From Rhodovarius crocodyli (lineage in GTDB: Bacteria; Pseudomonadota; Alphaproteobacteria; Acetobacterales; Acetobacteraceae): a stretch of 64,000 nucleotides of DNA. A program made the position numbers and the translations under genes. Below the pieces are notes generated by a model. It saw nothing but the letters and a program-made list of their open reading frames with translations. It did not search any database and was not told the origin of the DNA. Positions 8,234 to 16,402 of the stretch are shown in pieces (position 1 is the first letter of the stretch; each line of letters opens with the position of its first letter). The stretch covers positions 496,001-560,000 of the forward strand of contig NZ_SACL01000003.1 in assembly GCF_004005855.1 (NCBI RefSeq), read 5' to 3'.

Positions 8234-11124
8234 AAGACGAAGGCGGTGTCGGGGGGCGGCGCCGTCAGCCCTTGCAGCAGCAGCCCGCCGGTGCCGTAGC
8301 TGACCAGGGTATCCGAACCCTCGACCAACACCTGCACGGCGTCGCGCCCGATGCCGAGGCTGGAGAAGTCGACGCGGTCACCCTCGGCGGCGTTGAAGTC
8401 GAGCACAGTGGCCCGGTCGGCCAGCGAGCCGAGCCTGATGGTGTCGCCGCCGCCGCCTCCGCGGATGGTTCCGCCCTCCGTGCCGATCACGAACGCATCC
8501 GCGTAATCGGAGCCGTACATGTCGGTCCGTGCGCCGCCTGCGATCAGAGTCGAAGCCAGCAGGGCGTTGGCCACCAGTGCAACAGCCGTCTGGCCGCCGC
8601 AGAGCAAGGTGGCCGTCTCGGTCAGGTAGGCTTCCTCGATATGGTCGCCGACAGTCCAGCCATCGACCGTTGCCCACGCACGGTCGATGCCTTGGCCGCC
8701 CTCGACGTCAGTGGCGGAACTCAGCGCGTTCCTGATGATGTAGATGTCGGCGGAGGCGCCGCCGGTCATGGTGGTGACGCCGCTGCCGCTCTGGAAGACG
8801 TTGCTGCCGGCGCCGCCCTTGAAGACGTCGGTCCCCCCCTGGCCCCAGAATGTCGTGGTCGCCTGCTTGAAGGAGGTGATCTCGGCACCCAGCGAGTTGG
8901 AGACCACTTCGATATCACCTTCACCGCTGAGGTAAGCCACCTTCGCGCTGCCGATCAGGTACGCCAGTTCGACATTGCCGTGCACCTGGGTGGTGTACGC
9001 ATTCAGCCAGGCGGTGTCGTACCCCTCGCCGGGCCTTTCGACGATCTCCGCCAAGGCGCCATTGAGGATGTAGACGTCATCCCCGATCCCGCCGGCCAGG
9101 GTCGAGCGGAAGATGCCCGAATGCAACGTGTCGTTCCCGGCACCGCCGTTGAGTTGCTCGCCGCTGACCGACATGCCCCAGAGCGTGTCGTCGCCTTCAC
9201 CGCCATTCAGGTTGGAAGCGTAGCTCCGGTTCGCGACCAGCACGTCGTTGCCATCGCTGCCTGTCACGGAGGTTGCCAGGCCAGTGAGATAGACCGTCTC
9301 GATGTGATGGCCGGAGGTCCAACCGCTGACGGTCACCCAGGCCGTGTCATTGCCCTCTTCAGGCTGCTCCACGATGACCGCATCTGCCTTGTTGACGACA
9401 TAGCGGTCGTCGCCGGCACCGCCGACCATTGTCGCTACCGCGGCGGCGGAGGAGATCATCAGGTCGTCGCCATCGCCGCCTTCGAGCAACTCCGTGCCGC
9501 CCATCCCGATGCCCCACAGCGTGTCGTCGCCGCCATGCCCCTGCAGGTGCGAACTGATCAGGCGATTGCTGACGAGGATGTCGTTTCCGTCGCTGCCTTG
9601 CAGAGAATTGGCACCCTCCCGCAGGTACGCGGCCTCGACATGGGCGGACACGACCCAGCCATTGACCGTGACGTAGGCGCTGTCGTTACCTTCTCCCGGG
9701 TTCTCGATGATCCGGTCGTCCGAGTCGTTGATCAGATAGCGGTCGTCGCCCAGCCCGCCGCGCAGTTCGTCACCGGCACCCGTGCCATGCAGCGAATCGT
9801 TCCCATCGGTCGGGCCGGCGCCGGGGCCGGCGTAGGCGACCACCGGCGGCGCGGTGGCGGCATCCGCCGCTACGCCTTCGATCCACTGCATGCCGTCCCA
9901 GCTGAACACCCGTGCCGAATTATCCAGCGGGCCGCCGACAACCGCGCTCCGGCCATTGGCGCTCAGCGCGACCGAGGTGCCGAAGCCCGCTCCCGCCGTG
10001 CCGTTCGCCGGGGTGAGGAAGCCGCGCTCGATCCAGGCGCCGCCGTTCCAGTCGAAGACGCGCGCCGAACCTTGGTTCGCCTTGCCATTCACATCGTCGC
10101 CGCTGGCGCCGACCAGGATCGTCATCCCGTTCGCGCTAATGGAGACCGCGCCGCCGAAACCGTCACCGGCCTCACCGTCCGCCACCAGCGGCGGATATCC
10201 CCTCGGGATCCAGGCACTGCCGTTCCAGTCCAGCACCTGAACCGAGCCGTGCCCTGCCTTGTTGTCCACCATTTGCCCCGGAGCCCCGGCCAGGATGGTG
10301 CGGCCATCAGGCGTCATCGCCACGGCAGAGCCGAAACGCGCATCCTCACCCCCTATGAGGGCAGGTATGTAGGATCCCTGGATGATCCAGGCGCTGCCGT
10401 TCCAGGCATAGGCATACAGGACGCCCACGTCGGCGCTCCCTGACGACGAGTACTTTCCTGGCGCGCCCAGAACGATGAGATTCCCATCGCTGCTCATGGT
10501 CACGGAAGCACCGATCTCCTCGCCGCCGAAGGCGCCGGACGGGTAGATGATCGGCCCGCGCTGGACCCATTCGGTGCCGTTCCAGTCAAAGACCCTGGCC
10601 GATCCGCGCTGCGCCGAACGTCCCGAATCATCCGCCGCGCCGATCACCACGGTATTGCCGTCCGGGCTCATGGCGACCGCTTCACCGAAATGGTCGCCGA
10701 CGTCGGCGTCGGATGCGATCAGCGGGCCGCCGCGCTGCACCCAGGCGCTTCCGTTCCAGTCGAACACCCGCGCCGAGCCCTGGTCGCGCACGGTGACATC
10801 ATTCTGGCCACCGCCGATAATCGCGGTGCGCCCATCGGCGCTAATCGCCACGGCTTCGCCGAAGTGATCGGTGGCCCTGCCATCCGTGGGTGTCAGCGGG
10901 TCACCGCGCTGGACCCAGGCCAGGCCGTTCCAGTCGAACACCCTGGCGGACCCCTGGTCGGTCTTCGTCCCGATATCGTCCAGATATCCGCCGACAATGG
11001 CGGTCAGGCCATCCTCACTGAGATCGACCGCATAGCCGAAGCGGTCGCCGAAGCGGAAATCAGAGGCCACCAGAACTGATGCGGACACGTAAACCTCAGT
11101 GATCTTCTTACCAGATGTTAACAC
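8230..11124 (-). CDS. RTX calcium-binding protein with N-terminal seven-repeat propeller-like domain
   Basis: A 964-residue protein without an N-terminal signal peptide. Residues about 20-425 hold seven repeats of roughly 59 residues, each built as FGxAVxxSxDGxTxxxGA then GSARVFDWNGxAWVQRG, which resembles a seven-bladed FG-GAP/integrin-like propeller. Residues about 445-900 hold four blocks of about 110 residues with RTX nonapeptides (GGxGDDxY, GSDGND) alternating with GWxxxxHIExxYLTG. The C-terminus (LDFNAAEGDRVDFS, ending DTAFVF) fits the secretion end of type I exported proteins. The start is GTG 11124, with AGGGGG about 11 bases upstream. No type I secretion genes lie nearby. It is probably an exported adhesin or surface protein. 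Confidence 0.85.
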   Translation of the reverse strand: MLTSGKKITEVYVSASVLVASDFRFGDRFGYAVDLSEDGLTAIVGGYLDDIGTKTDQGSARVFDWNGLAWVQRGDPLTPTDGRATDHFGEAVAISADGRTAIIGGGQNDVTVRDQGSARVFDWNGSAWVQRGGPLIASDADVGDHFGEAVAMSPDGNTVVIGAADDSGRSAQRGSARVFDWNGTEWVQRGPIIYPSGAFGGEEIGASVTMSSDGNLIVLGAPGKYSSSGSADVGVLYAYAWNGSAWIIQGSYIPALIGGEDARFGSAVAMTPDGRTILAGAPGQMVDNKAGHGSVQVLDWNGSAWIPRGYPPLVADGEAGDGFGGAVSISANGMTILVGASGDDVNGKANQGSARVFDWNGGAWIERGFLTPANGTAGAGFGTSVALSANGRSAVVGGPLDNSARVFSWDGMQWIEGVAADAATAPPVVAYAGPGAGPTDGNDSLHGTGAGDELRGGLGDDRYLINDSDDRIIENPGEGNDSAYVTVNGWVVSAHVEAAYLREGANSLQGSDGNDILVSNRLISSHLQGHGGDDTLWGIGMGGTELLEGGDGDDLMISSAAAVATMVGGAGDDRYVVNKADAVIVEQPEEGNDTAWVTVSGWTSGHHIETVYLTGLATSVTGSDGNDVLVANRSYASNLNGGEGDDTLWGMSVSGEQLNGGAGNDTLHSGIFRSTLAGGIGDDVYILNGALAEIVERPGEGYDTAWLNAYTTQVHGNVELAYLIGSAKVAYLSGEGDIEVVSNSLGAEITSFKQATTTFWGQGGTDVFKGGAGSNVFQSGSGVTTMTGGASADIYIIRNALSSATDVEGGQGIDRAWATVDGWTVGDHIEEAYLTETATLLCGGQTAVALVANALLASTLIAGGARTDMYGSDYADAFVIGTEGGTIRGGGGGDTIRLGSLADRATVLDFNAAEGDRVDFSSLGIGRDAVQVLVEGSDTLVSYGTGGLLLQGLTAPPPDTAFVF

Positions 11125-11310
11125 ATCCGTGAGCGCCCCCTATCATCAATCCGCATGAAATCCGCCCTTGCCACCCCATCTGCGTATGGCCATCCACCCC
11201 TTGCCTTCTGCCGCGCACCCCGTTAACCCCCGGAAGCCTGTCGGTCCGCCCGGCCCAGCCCGGAATCCGGGCAACGCCAGCCCGGCCCCGGCCGACGAAA
11301 CAGTTTCAGC

Positions 11311-11326
11311 GCCCCGCATGCGGGGC
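11311..11326 (+). promoter_or_regulatory. 16-bp perfect palindrome in the acpP leader
   Basis: GCCCCGCATGCGGGGC is a perfect palindrome ending 19 bases before the acpP ATG and just before the ribosome-binding AGGA. It could be an mRNA hairpin or a protein-binding site. The rest of the gap between the RTX gene and acpP (11125-11345) shows no gene. Confidence 0.35.
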
Positions 11327-11345
11327 AGCCAATGGAGAGCAGGAC

Positions 11346-11585
11346 ATGAGCGAAGTCGCCGACAAGGTTAAGAAGATCGTGGTCGAGCACCTGGGCGTGG
11401 AAGAGAGCAAGGTGACGGAAACCGCCTCCTTCATCGACGACCTGGGCGCCGACAGCCTCGACACCGTCGAGCTGGTGATGGCCTTCGAGGAGGCCTTCGG
11501 CGTGGAGATCCCCGACGACGCCGCCGAGAAGATCGCCACCGTGAAGGACGCGATCGACTTCATCGAGAAGCAGAAGGCCGCCTGA
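11346..11585 (+). CDS. acpP: Acyl carrier protein
   Basis: A 79-residue acidic carrier protein of type II fatty acid synthesis. Ser37 in GADSLD is the site for the 4'-phosphopantetheine arm, and the surrounding helix II ([14 protein letters not shown]) is textbook ACP. AGGA sits just upstream of the ATG. fabF follows after 28 bases, the usual acpP-fabF pairing, so the two are probably one operon. Confidence 0.99.
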   Translation: MSEVADKVKKIVVEHLGVEESKVTETASFIDDLGADSLDTVELVMAFEEAFGVEIPDDAAEKIATVKDAIDFIEKQKAA

Positions 11586-11613
11586 AGAGCGGTCGGCCGG
11601 GAGTAACGCCTCA

Positions 11614-12894
11614 GTGTTCGCACCAGGTTTCGCGCCGCGCCGCGTGGTCGTGACCGGCATGGGAATCGTCAGCCCCCTCGGGCTCGGCGTGGACCATGTC
11701 TGGAAGCGCCTCGTGGCAGGCCACAGCGGCATCAGCGCCATTCAGGCTTTCGATGTGAAGGACCTTCCGGCGAAGGTGGCGGGCCAGGTGCCCGCCGGTA
11801 CCCGCGCCGAGAACGGCTTCGACCCGTCGGAATTCATCCCGGTCAAGGAACAGAAGAAGATGGACCGCTTCATCCAGCTCGCCTACGCGGCGGCTGCTGA
11901 AGCGGTCGAGGACAGCGGCTGGATGCCCGAGGATGACGAGGGGCGCGAGCGCACCGGCGTCATGATCGGCAGCGGCATCGGCGGCCTGGAAACCATCCAG
12001 GACACCGCGAAGCTGGTGGCCGAAGGCCGCGCCCGCCGCATCTCGCCCTTCTTCATCCCGGCCTCGCTGGTGAACCTGGCCTCCGGCCATGTCTCCATCC
12101 GCTATGGCTTCAAGGGCCCGAACCACTCCGCCGTCACGGCCTGCGCCACGGGCGTCCATGCCATCGGCGACGCCGCGCGGCTGGTGTCGCTGGGCGACGC
12201 CGACGTGATGGTGGCAGGCGGTGCCGAGGCGGCGATCTGCGAGCTGGGCATCGGCGGCTTCTGCGCCGCCCGTGCGCTCTCCACCGGCTTCAACGATACG
12301 CCGACCCAGGCTTCCCGCCCGTGGGACAAGCAGCGCGACGGCTTCGTCATGGGCGAAGGCTCGGGCGTTCTGGTGCTTGAGGAATACGAGCACGCGAAGG
12401 CCCGCGGCGCGAAGATCTACGCCGAGGTCGTGGGCTACGGCATGTCCGGCGACGCCTATCACATCACCTCCCCGTCCGAGACCGGCGACGGCGCCTTCCG
12501 CTCCATGCGCAACGCGCTGCGCAGCGCGGGCGTGGGCCCGGAGGGCGTGCAGTACGTCAATGCGCACGGCACCAGCACCCCCATGGGTGACGACCTGGAG
12601 CTGGGCGCGGTGGAGCGTCTGTGGGGCGATGCCGGCGCCAAGCTGGCCATGAGCAGCACCAAGTCCGCCACCGGCCACCTGCTGGGCGCGGCCGGCGCGA
12701 TCGAGGCGATCTTCTCGATCCAGGCGATCCGCACCAACACCGCGCCGCCGACGCTGAACCTGGAGGAGCCGTCGCGTGAGACGGCGATCGACCGGGTGGC
12801 GAAGGAAGCGCAGAGCCGTCAGATCGACGTCGTGCTGTCCAACAGCTTCGGCTTCGGCGGCACCAACGCCTCGGTGGTGTTCAAGCGGATCTGA
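11614..12894 (+). CDS. fabF: 3-oxoacyl-[acyl-carrier-protein] synthase II
   Basis: A 426-residue condensing enzyme that elongates acyl-ACP with malonyl-ACP. The Cys-His-His triad is visible: Cys177 in VTACATG, His318 in NAHGTSTPMGD and His355 in KSATGHLLGAAGA. GFGGTN near the C-terminus is also conserved. It starts at GTG 11614, 28 bases after acpP, and is followed by a hairpin terminator at 12918. The length is normal for FabF. Confidence 0.98.
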   Translation: MFAPGFAPRRVVVTGMGIVSPLGLGVDHVWKRLVAGHSGISAIQAFDVKDLPAKVAGQVPAGTRAENGFDPSEFIPVKEQKKMDRFIQLAYAAAAEAVEDSGWMPEDDEGRERTGVMIGSGIGGLETIQDTAKLVAEGRARRISPFFIPASLVNLASGHVSIRYGFKGPNHSAVTACATGVHAIGDAARLVSLGDADVMVAGGAEAAICELGIGGFCAARALSTGFNDTPTQASRPWDKQRDGFVMGEGSGVLVLEEYEHAKARGAKIYAEVVGYGMSGDAYHITSPSETGDGAFRSMRNALRSAGVGPEGVQYVNAHGTSTPMGDDLELGAVERLWGDAGAKLAMSSTKSATGHLLGAAGAIEAIFSIQAIRTNTAPPTLNLEEPSRETAIDRVAKEAQSRQIDVVLSNSFGFGGTNASVVFKRI

Positions 12895-12917
12895 ACCCGG
12901 AAGCCGCATGCGATTCG

Positions 12918-12945
12918 ACGCCGCCTGGGCCCCGCCCGGCGGCGT
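12918..12945 (+). terminator. Intrinsic terminator-like hairpin after fabF
   Basis: An 8-bp perfect stem ACGCCGCC/GGCGGCGT with a 12-base loop, followed by a weak T-rich run (TTTCGCGTTTC). It lies 24 bases after the fabF stop and before the converging cmk gene. Confidence 0.6.
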
Positions 12946-12985
12946 TTCGCGTTTCTGGCGGGGTCACATCTTGTTTCGTGGCGCT

Positions 12986-13633
12986 TCAGGCGCCGGCGGT
13001 CCCGGCGGCAGCCACGCCGAGAAGTTCCATCGCGGCGGCGAAGGCTGCGTCCGCGTCCAGTGAACTGGTATCCAGCAGGCGGGCATCCGGGGCGGGCTTC
13101 AGCGGCGCCACGGCACGGTTCATGTCCTGCTCGTCACGCGCGCGGATCTCGGCCAGCACCGTGTCGTACTCGGCCGCCTGGCCGCGCCCCTGCATCTCCA
13201 GGAAGCGGCGCCGGGCGCGTACCTCCGGGCTCGCTGTGACGAACAGCTTGTGCTCGGCCTGGGGGAACACGACGGTGCCGATGTCCCGCCCGTCCAGCAC
13301 GGCGCCGTTCTGCGCACCGAAGCGGCGCTGGAAGTCCAGCAGGGCGGCGCGCACGGCAGGGATGGCAGCCACCGCGCTGGCGGCGCGATCGGCCTCAGGC
13401 CCGCGCAGATCGCCACGGGCGGTGTCTGCGGCCGTCAGGCCCAGGGCGGCGGCCTCCGCGGCGGCGGGGTCGGCAGGGTCGGCACCCGTGTCCAGCACGC
13501 GGCGGCCCACGGCGCGGTACAGCAGGCCGGTGTCCAGGTAGGGCAGCCCCAGCTCGGCGGCGAGGCGGCGCGCCAGCGTGCCCTTGCCGGCGGCGGCAGG
13601 GCCGTCCACCGCGATGACGGGCGGGCGGCTCAC
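12986..13633 (-). CDS. cmk: Cytidylate kinase
   Basis: A 215-residue nucleoside monophosphate kinase that phosphorylates (d)CMP. The P-loop GPAAAGKGT lies at 11-19, LPYLDTGLLYRAVG follows, and LDGRDIGTVVFP is the family nucleotide-binding segment. The start is GTG and overlaps the aroA stop (GTGA), the common aroA-cmk arrangement. The usual downstream rpsA is not here: the gene converges on fabF instead. Confidence 0.97.
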   Translation of the reverse strand: MSRPPVIAVDGPAAAGKGTLARRLAAELGLPYLDTGLLYRAVGRRVLDTGADPADPAAAEAAALGLTAADTARGDLRGPEADRAASAVAAIPAVRAALLDFQRRFGAQNGAVLDGRDIGTVVFPQAEHKLFVTASPEVRARRRFLEMQGRGQAAEYDTVLAEIRARDEQDMNRAVAPLKPAPDARLLDTSSLDADAAFAAAMELLGVAAAGTAGA

Positions 13634-14973
13634 GCCGTCACCATCACGTCCGCGCCGGCGGCCCGGTTCATCAGGGCGGCGAAGCCCGGGAAGCTGGTAT
13701 CGATGAAGGCGCCGTCGTCCACTGCCATGCCCTTCTGTGCCGCCAGGCCCAGCACCAGGCCGGACATGGCGATGCGGTGATCCATATGCGTCACCACCGT
13801 GCCACCGCCCGGTATGGCGCCGCCATCAACGATCATGTCATCCCCCTCGATGCGCACGGCCACGCCCGCCGCCTGCAGCAGGGCGGCGGTGGCGGAGAGC
13901 CGGTCGCTCTCCTTCACGCGCAGCTCATGCAGGCCCTGCATGCGGGTGGTGCCGCGCGCGGCGGCGGCGGCCACGGCCAGGATGGGATACTCGTCGATCA
14001 TCGAGGGCGCGCGTTCCGCCGGCACGGCGATGCCGGTCAGCTCCCGGTGCTCCACCAGCAGGTCGCCCACCGGCTCCCCGCCCTCAAGGCGCGGGTTCTG
14101 GATGACGATGCCGGCGCCCATGTCGTTCAGCGTCTCGAAGATGCCGGCGCGCAGCGGGTTCAGGCCCACATGCTCGATCACCACCTTGCTGCCGGGCACC
14201 AGAAGCGCCGCCACGGCCAGGAAGGCGGCGGAGGAGGGGTCGCCCGGCACCACCACGGGGGCGGCCGTCAGCTCCGGCTGGCCCACCAGTTCGATCACCC
14301 GCCCGCGGCCTTCCTTCGCCACATGCACGGTGGCGCCGAAATGGCGCAGCATGTTCTCGGTGTGGTCGCGGGTGGCCTCGTGCTCCACCACGCGGGTGGT
14401 GCCGCGCGCGGAAAGCCCGGCCAGCAGACAGGCCGACTTCACCTGGGCCGAAGCCACGGGCAGCGTGTAGTCCAGCGGCAGGGGCGTGGCGGCCCCCTTC
14501 ACGGCCAGGGGCAGCCGCCCGCCCTCACGGAACCAGAACTCGGCGCCGGTGGCGGCCAGCGGGTCGGTCACGCGCTTCATGGGGCGGCGCCGCAGGGAGG
14601 CATCGCCCGTCATGACCGCGAAGATGGGGTGGCCCGCCAGCAGGCCGCAGATGAGCCGCGCGGCGGTGCCGGAATTGCCCATGTCCAGCACGTCGGCCGG
14701 TTCCGTCAGCCCGCCGATGCCGCGCCCGGCCACGCGCCAGCGGCCGGTGCCCAGGTGTTCCACGGTGGCGCCCAGCAGGCGCATGGCGGCCGCCGTGCGC
14801 AGCACGTCCTCGCCTTCCAGCAGTCCCTCGATCTCTGTCGTGCCGATCGCGAGCGCGCCGAACATCAGCGCGCGGTGGGAAATCGACTTGTCGCCGGCCA
14901 CGCGAAAGCGGCCGGTCAGCGGATTTTGCGGGGGTGCTGCGCGCAGCGGGCGGGGTTCTGAACTGGACGTCAT
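13630..14973 (-). CDS. aroA: 3-phosphoshikimate 1-carboxyvinyltransferase (EPSP synthase, class II-like)
   Basis: A 447-residue shikimate-pathway enzyme joining PEP to shikimate-3-phosphate. Seen are GDKSISHRALMFG (about 27-39), LEGEDVLRTA, GDASLRRRPM, SAQVKSACLLAGL, APSMIDEYPILAVAAA and RVKESDRL. The overall pattern is that of class II enzymes (CP4 type). The helix reads DMGNSGTAARL, so glycine stands where the glyphosate-insensitive CP4 enzyme has its key alanine (recalled alignment). ATG 14973 was chosen because residues upstream do not look like this family. The stop overlaps cmk. Confidence 0.97.
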   Translation of the reverse strand: MTSSSEPRPLRAAPPQNPLTGRFRVAGDKSISHRALMFGALAIGTTEIEGLLEGEDVLRTAAAMRLLGATVEHLGTGRWRVAGRGIGGLTEPADVLDMGNSGTAARLICGLLAGHPIFAVMTGDASLRRRPMKRVTDPLAATGAEFWFREGGRLPLAVKGAATPLPLDYTLPVASAQVKSACLLAGLSARGTTRVVEHEATRDHTENMLRHFGATVHVAKEGRGRVIELVGQPELTAAPVVVPGDPSSAAFLAVAALLVPGSKVVIEHVGLNPLRAGIFETLNDMGAGIVIQNPRLEGGEPVGDLLVEHRELTGIAVPAERAPSMIDEYPILAVAAAAARGTTRMQGLHELRVKESDRLSATAALLQAAGVAVRIEGDDMIVDGGAIPGGGTVVTHMDHRIAMSGLVLGLAAQKGMAVDDGAFIDTSFPGFAALMNRAAGADVMVTA

Positions 14974-15055
14974 GGCCTTGGTGGTTTGACAGGGGGTTGA
15001 GCGCATGGCAATGCGCCGCACCTTCTGTTTCCTCTCATTGGTGAAGGCGACCAGC

Positions 15056-15379
15056 ATGGCGAAGCCCGAACTCGGTTTGAAGCGCACCTGCGTGTCCTGC
15101 GGCGCGAAGTTCTATGACCTGACCAAGCAGCCGGCCGTGTGCCCCAAGTGCGGCACCGAACAGCCGGCCGAGCAGCCCCGTCTGCGCCGGGCCGCCAGCC
15201 AGGTGGACGAGAAGCTGAAGAAGCGCCCGCCGGCAGGCCAGGAGGCCGAGACCGACGACGTGGAGATCGACGACGTCGACGCCGATGATGCCGGTCTGGA
15301 ATCGGACGACGTGGAAGACGAGGACGAGGCGATCGAGGCCGAGATCGAGATCGAGGGCAACCGGGACGAGGAGGGCTGA
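15056..15379 (+). CDS. TIGR02300 family acidic zinc-ribbon protein
   Basis: A 107-residue alphaproteobacterial protein of unknown role. The N-terminus holds a zinc ribbon, CVSCGAKFYDL then CPKCG, and the C-terminal half is a highly acidic tail rich in Asp and Glu. ATG 15056 starts MAKPELGLKRTC, the usual start of the family; the open frame upstream does not look related. It is divergent from aroA, 82 bases away, and is followed by an intrinsic terminator at 15441. Confidence 0.92.
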   Translation: MAKPELGLKRTCVSCGAKFYDLTKQPAVCPKCGTEQPAEQPRLRRAASQVDEKLKKRPPAGQEAETDDVEIDDVDADDAGLESDDVEDEDEAIEAEIEIEGNRDEEG

Positions 15380-15440
15380 CGCCCTTTTCGGCCGGCCGGG
15401 TGGAATAGGAGAGGTCCACCCGCCATGGTTGCAATGCACA

Positions 15441-15475
15441 AAACGGCGGCCCCTGGCGGGGTGCGCCGTTTTTTT
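15441..15475 (+). terminator. Intrinsic terminator after the TIGR02300 gene
   Basis: A perfect 8-bp stem AAACGGCG/CGCCGTTT with an inner CCCC/GGGG pairing, followed by a run of T (15469-15475). It lies about 60 bases after the stop and insulates the ctrA promoter region. Confidence 0.88.
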
Positions 15476-15489
15476 GTGGCGCGTGTCGG

Positions 15490-15565
15490 GATTCCGTCTT
15501 AGGTTCCCGGATCGTTCTCAACGGATGGCGACAATTAGCGATAAATCTCGTTAATGAGACGTTAG
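15490..15565 (+). promoter_or_regulatory. ctrA upstream region with a GANTC site and a CtrA-like box
   Basis: GATTC (15490-15494) fits the CcrM methylation site GANTC. TTAA-N7-TTAG at 15551-15565 is one base off the CtrA consensus TTAA-N7-TTAA. The latter overlaps the interrupted repeat TCTC-GTTAAT-GAGA (15546-15559). In Caulobacter, ctrA is controlled by CcrM methylation and by CtrA itself; the same kind of control is inferred here. The rest of 15476-15645 shows no gene. Confidence 0.55.
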
Positions 15566-15645
15566 ATACACGCAAAAAGTGTAGACGGCACACCAATAGG
15601 TTGTATTCTTCGGGGCGTCAGCAACCCAAAAGGGCCCCCGAAACC

Positions 15646-16386
15646 ATGCGTATCCTGCTCGCCGAAGATGACCGGACGATTGCCAAGGGCATCAATTTCA
15701 TCCTCCAGCAATCGCGCATGGTCGTTGATATCGCCGAAACGGGCGCCGAGGCGCTCGAACTCGCCAAGCTCTACGACTACGACGCCATCGTCATGGACGT
15801 GATGCTGCCCGATGGCGAAGGTTACGACGTGGTCCGCCGCATCCGCGCGACCCGCAACAATGCCCCCATCCTGATGCTGTCCGCCCAGACCCGCGCCCAG
15901 GCCAAGATCAAGGGCCTGCAGGCCGGCGCCGACGACTACCTGGCCAAGCCCTTCGACCAGGAGGAACTGGTGGCCCGCCTGCACGCCATCATCCGCCGTT
16001 CCAAGGGCTTCAGCCATTCCCGGCTGGAAGTCGGCGGTGTCGTGATGGACCTGGCCGCGCGTGAGGTACTGGTCAAGGAATCCCCCGTGCCGCTGACCAG
16101 CAAGGAATACGCGATCCTGGAACTGCTGGTGATGCGCCGTGGCGCGGTGCTGTCGAAGGAGAATTTCCTCGACCACCTCTATGGCGGCATCGACGAGCCG
16201 GACTCCAAGATCATCGACGTGTTCATCTGCAAGCTGCGCAAGAAGCTGGCGGTGGCCGGTGTGGACAGCCTGATCGGCACGGTCTGGGGCCGCGGCTACA
16301 TTGTGCGCGATACCCCGGCCGCCGCCCCTCGCCTGCCGACCGCCGCCGTGGCGGCCCGTGCCCTGGCCGAGGCGCGCGTGGCCTGA
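15646..16386 (+). CDS. ctrA: Cell-cycle response regulator CtrA
   Basis: A 246-residue OmpR-type response regulator. The receiver domain has the acidic pair in LLAEDD (5-10), phospho-acceptor Asp51 in IVMDVMLPD and Lys in DDYLAKPF. The DNA-binding domain contains TSKEYAILELL, LSKENFLDHLYGG and IDVFICKLRKKL, the segments that mark CtrA among regulators. CtrA is the alphaproteobacterial master regulator, controlling motility genes and, in some groups, replication. The C-terminus has about 20 extra Ala/Pro-rich residues. ATG 15646 gives the normal MRILLAEDD start. It is a single-gene unit with a long leader. Confidence 0.95.
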   Translation: MRILLAEDDRTIAKGINFILQQSRMVVDIAETGAEALELAKLYDYDAIVMDVMLPDGEGYDVVRRIRATRNNAPILMLSAQTRAQAKIKGLQAGADDYLAKPFDQEELVARLHAIIRRSKGFSHSRLEVGGVVMDLAAREVLVKESPVPLTSKEYAILELLVMRRGAVLSKENFLDHLYGGIDEPDSKIIDVFICKLRKKLAVAGVDSLIGTVWGRGYIVRDTPAAAPRLPTAAVAARALAEARVA

Positions 16387-16402
16387 TGACCGGGCGCTGA
16401 CG

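Noticed and set aside
8092-10443. Long open frame opposite the RTX gene
   Set aside because: The RTX repeats are clearly coding on the other strand; this frame has no domain, no start signal and shadow-like composition.
11118-11156. 12-codon leader peptide upstream of the RTX gene
   Set aside because: An ATG-to-TAA mini-frame exists on the minus strand but lacks any supporting feature such as control codons or a hairpin pair.
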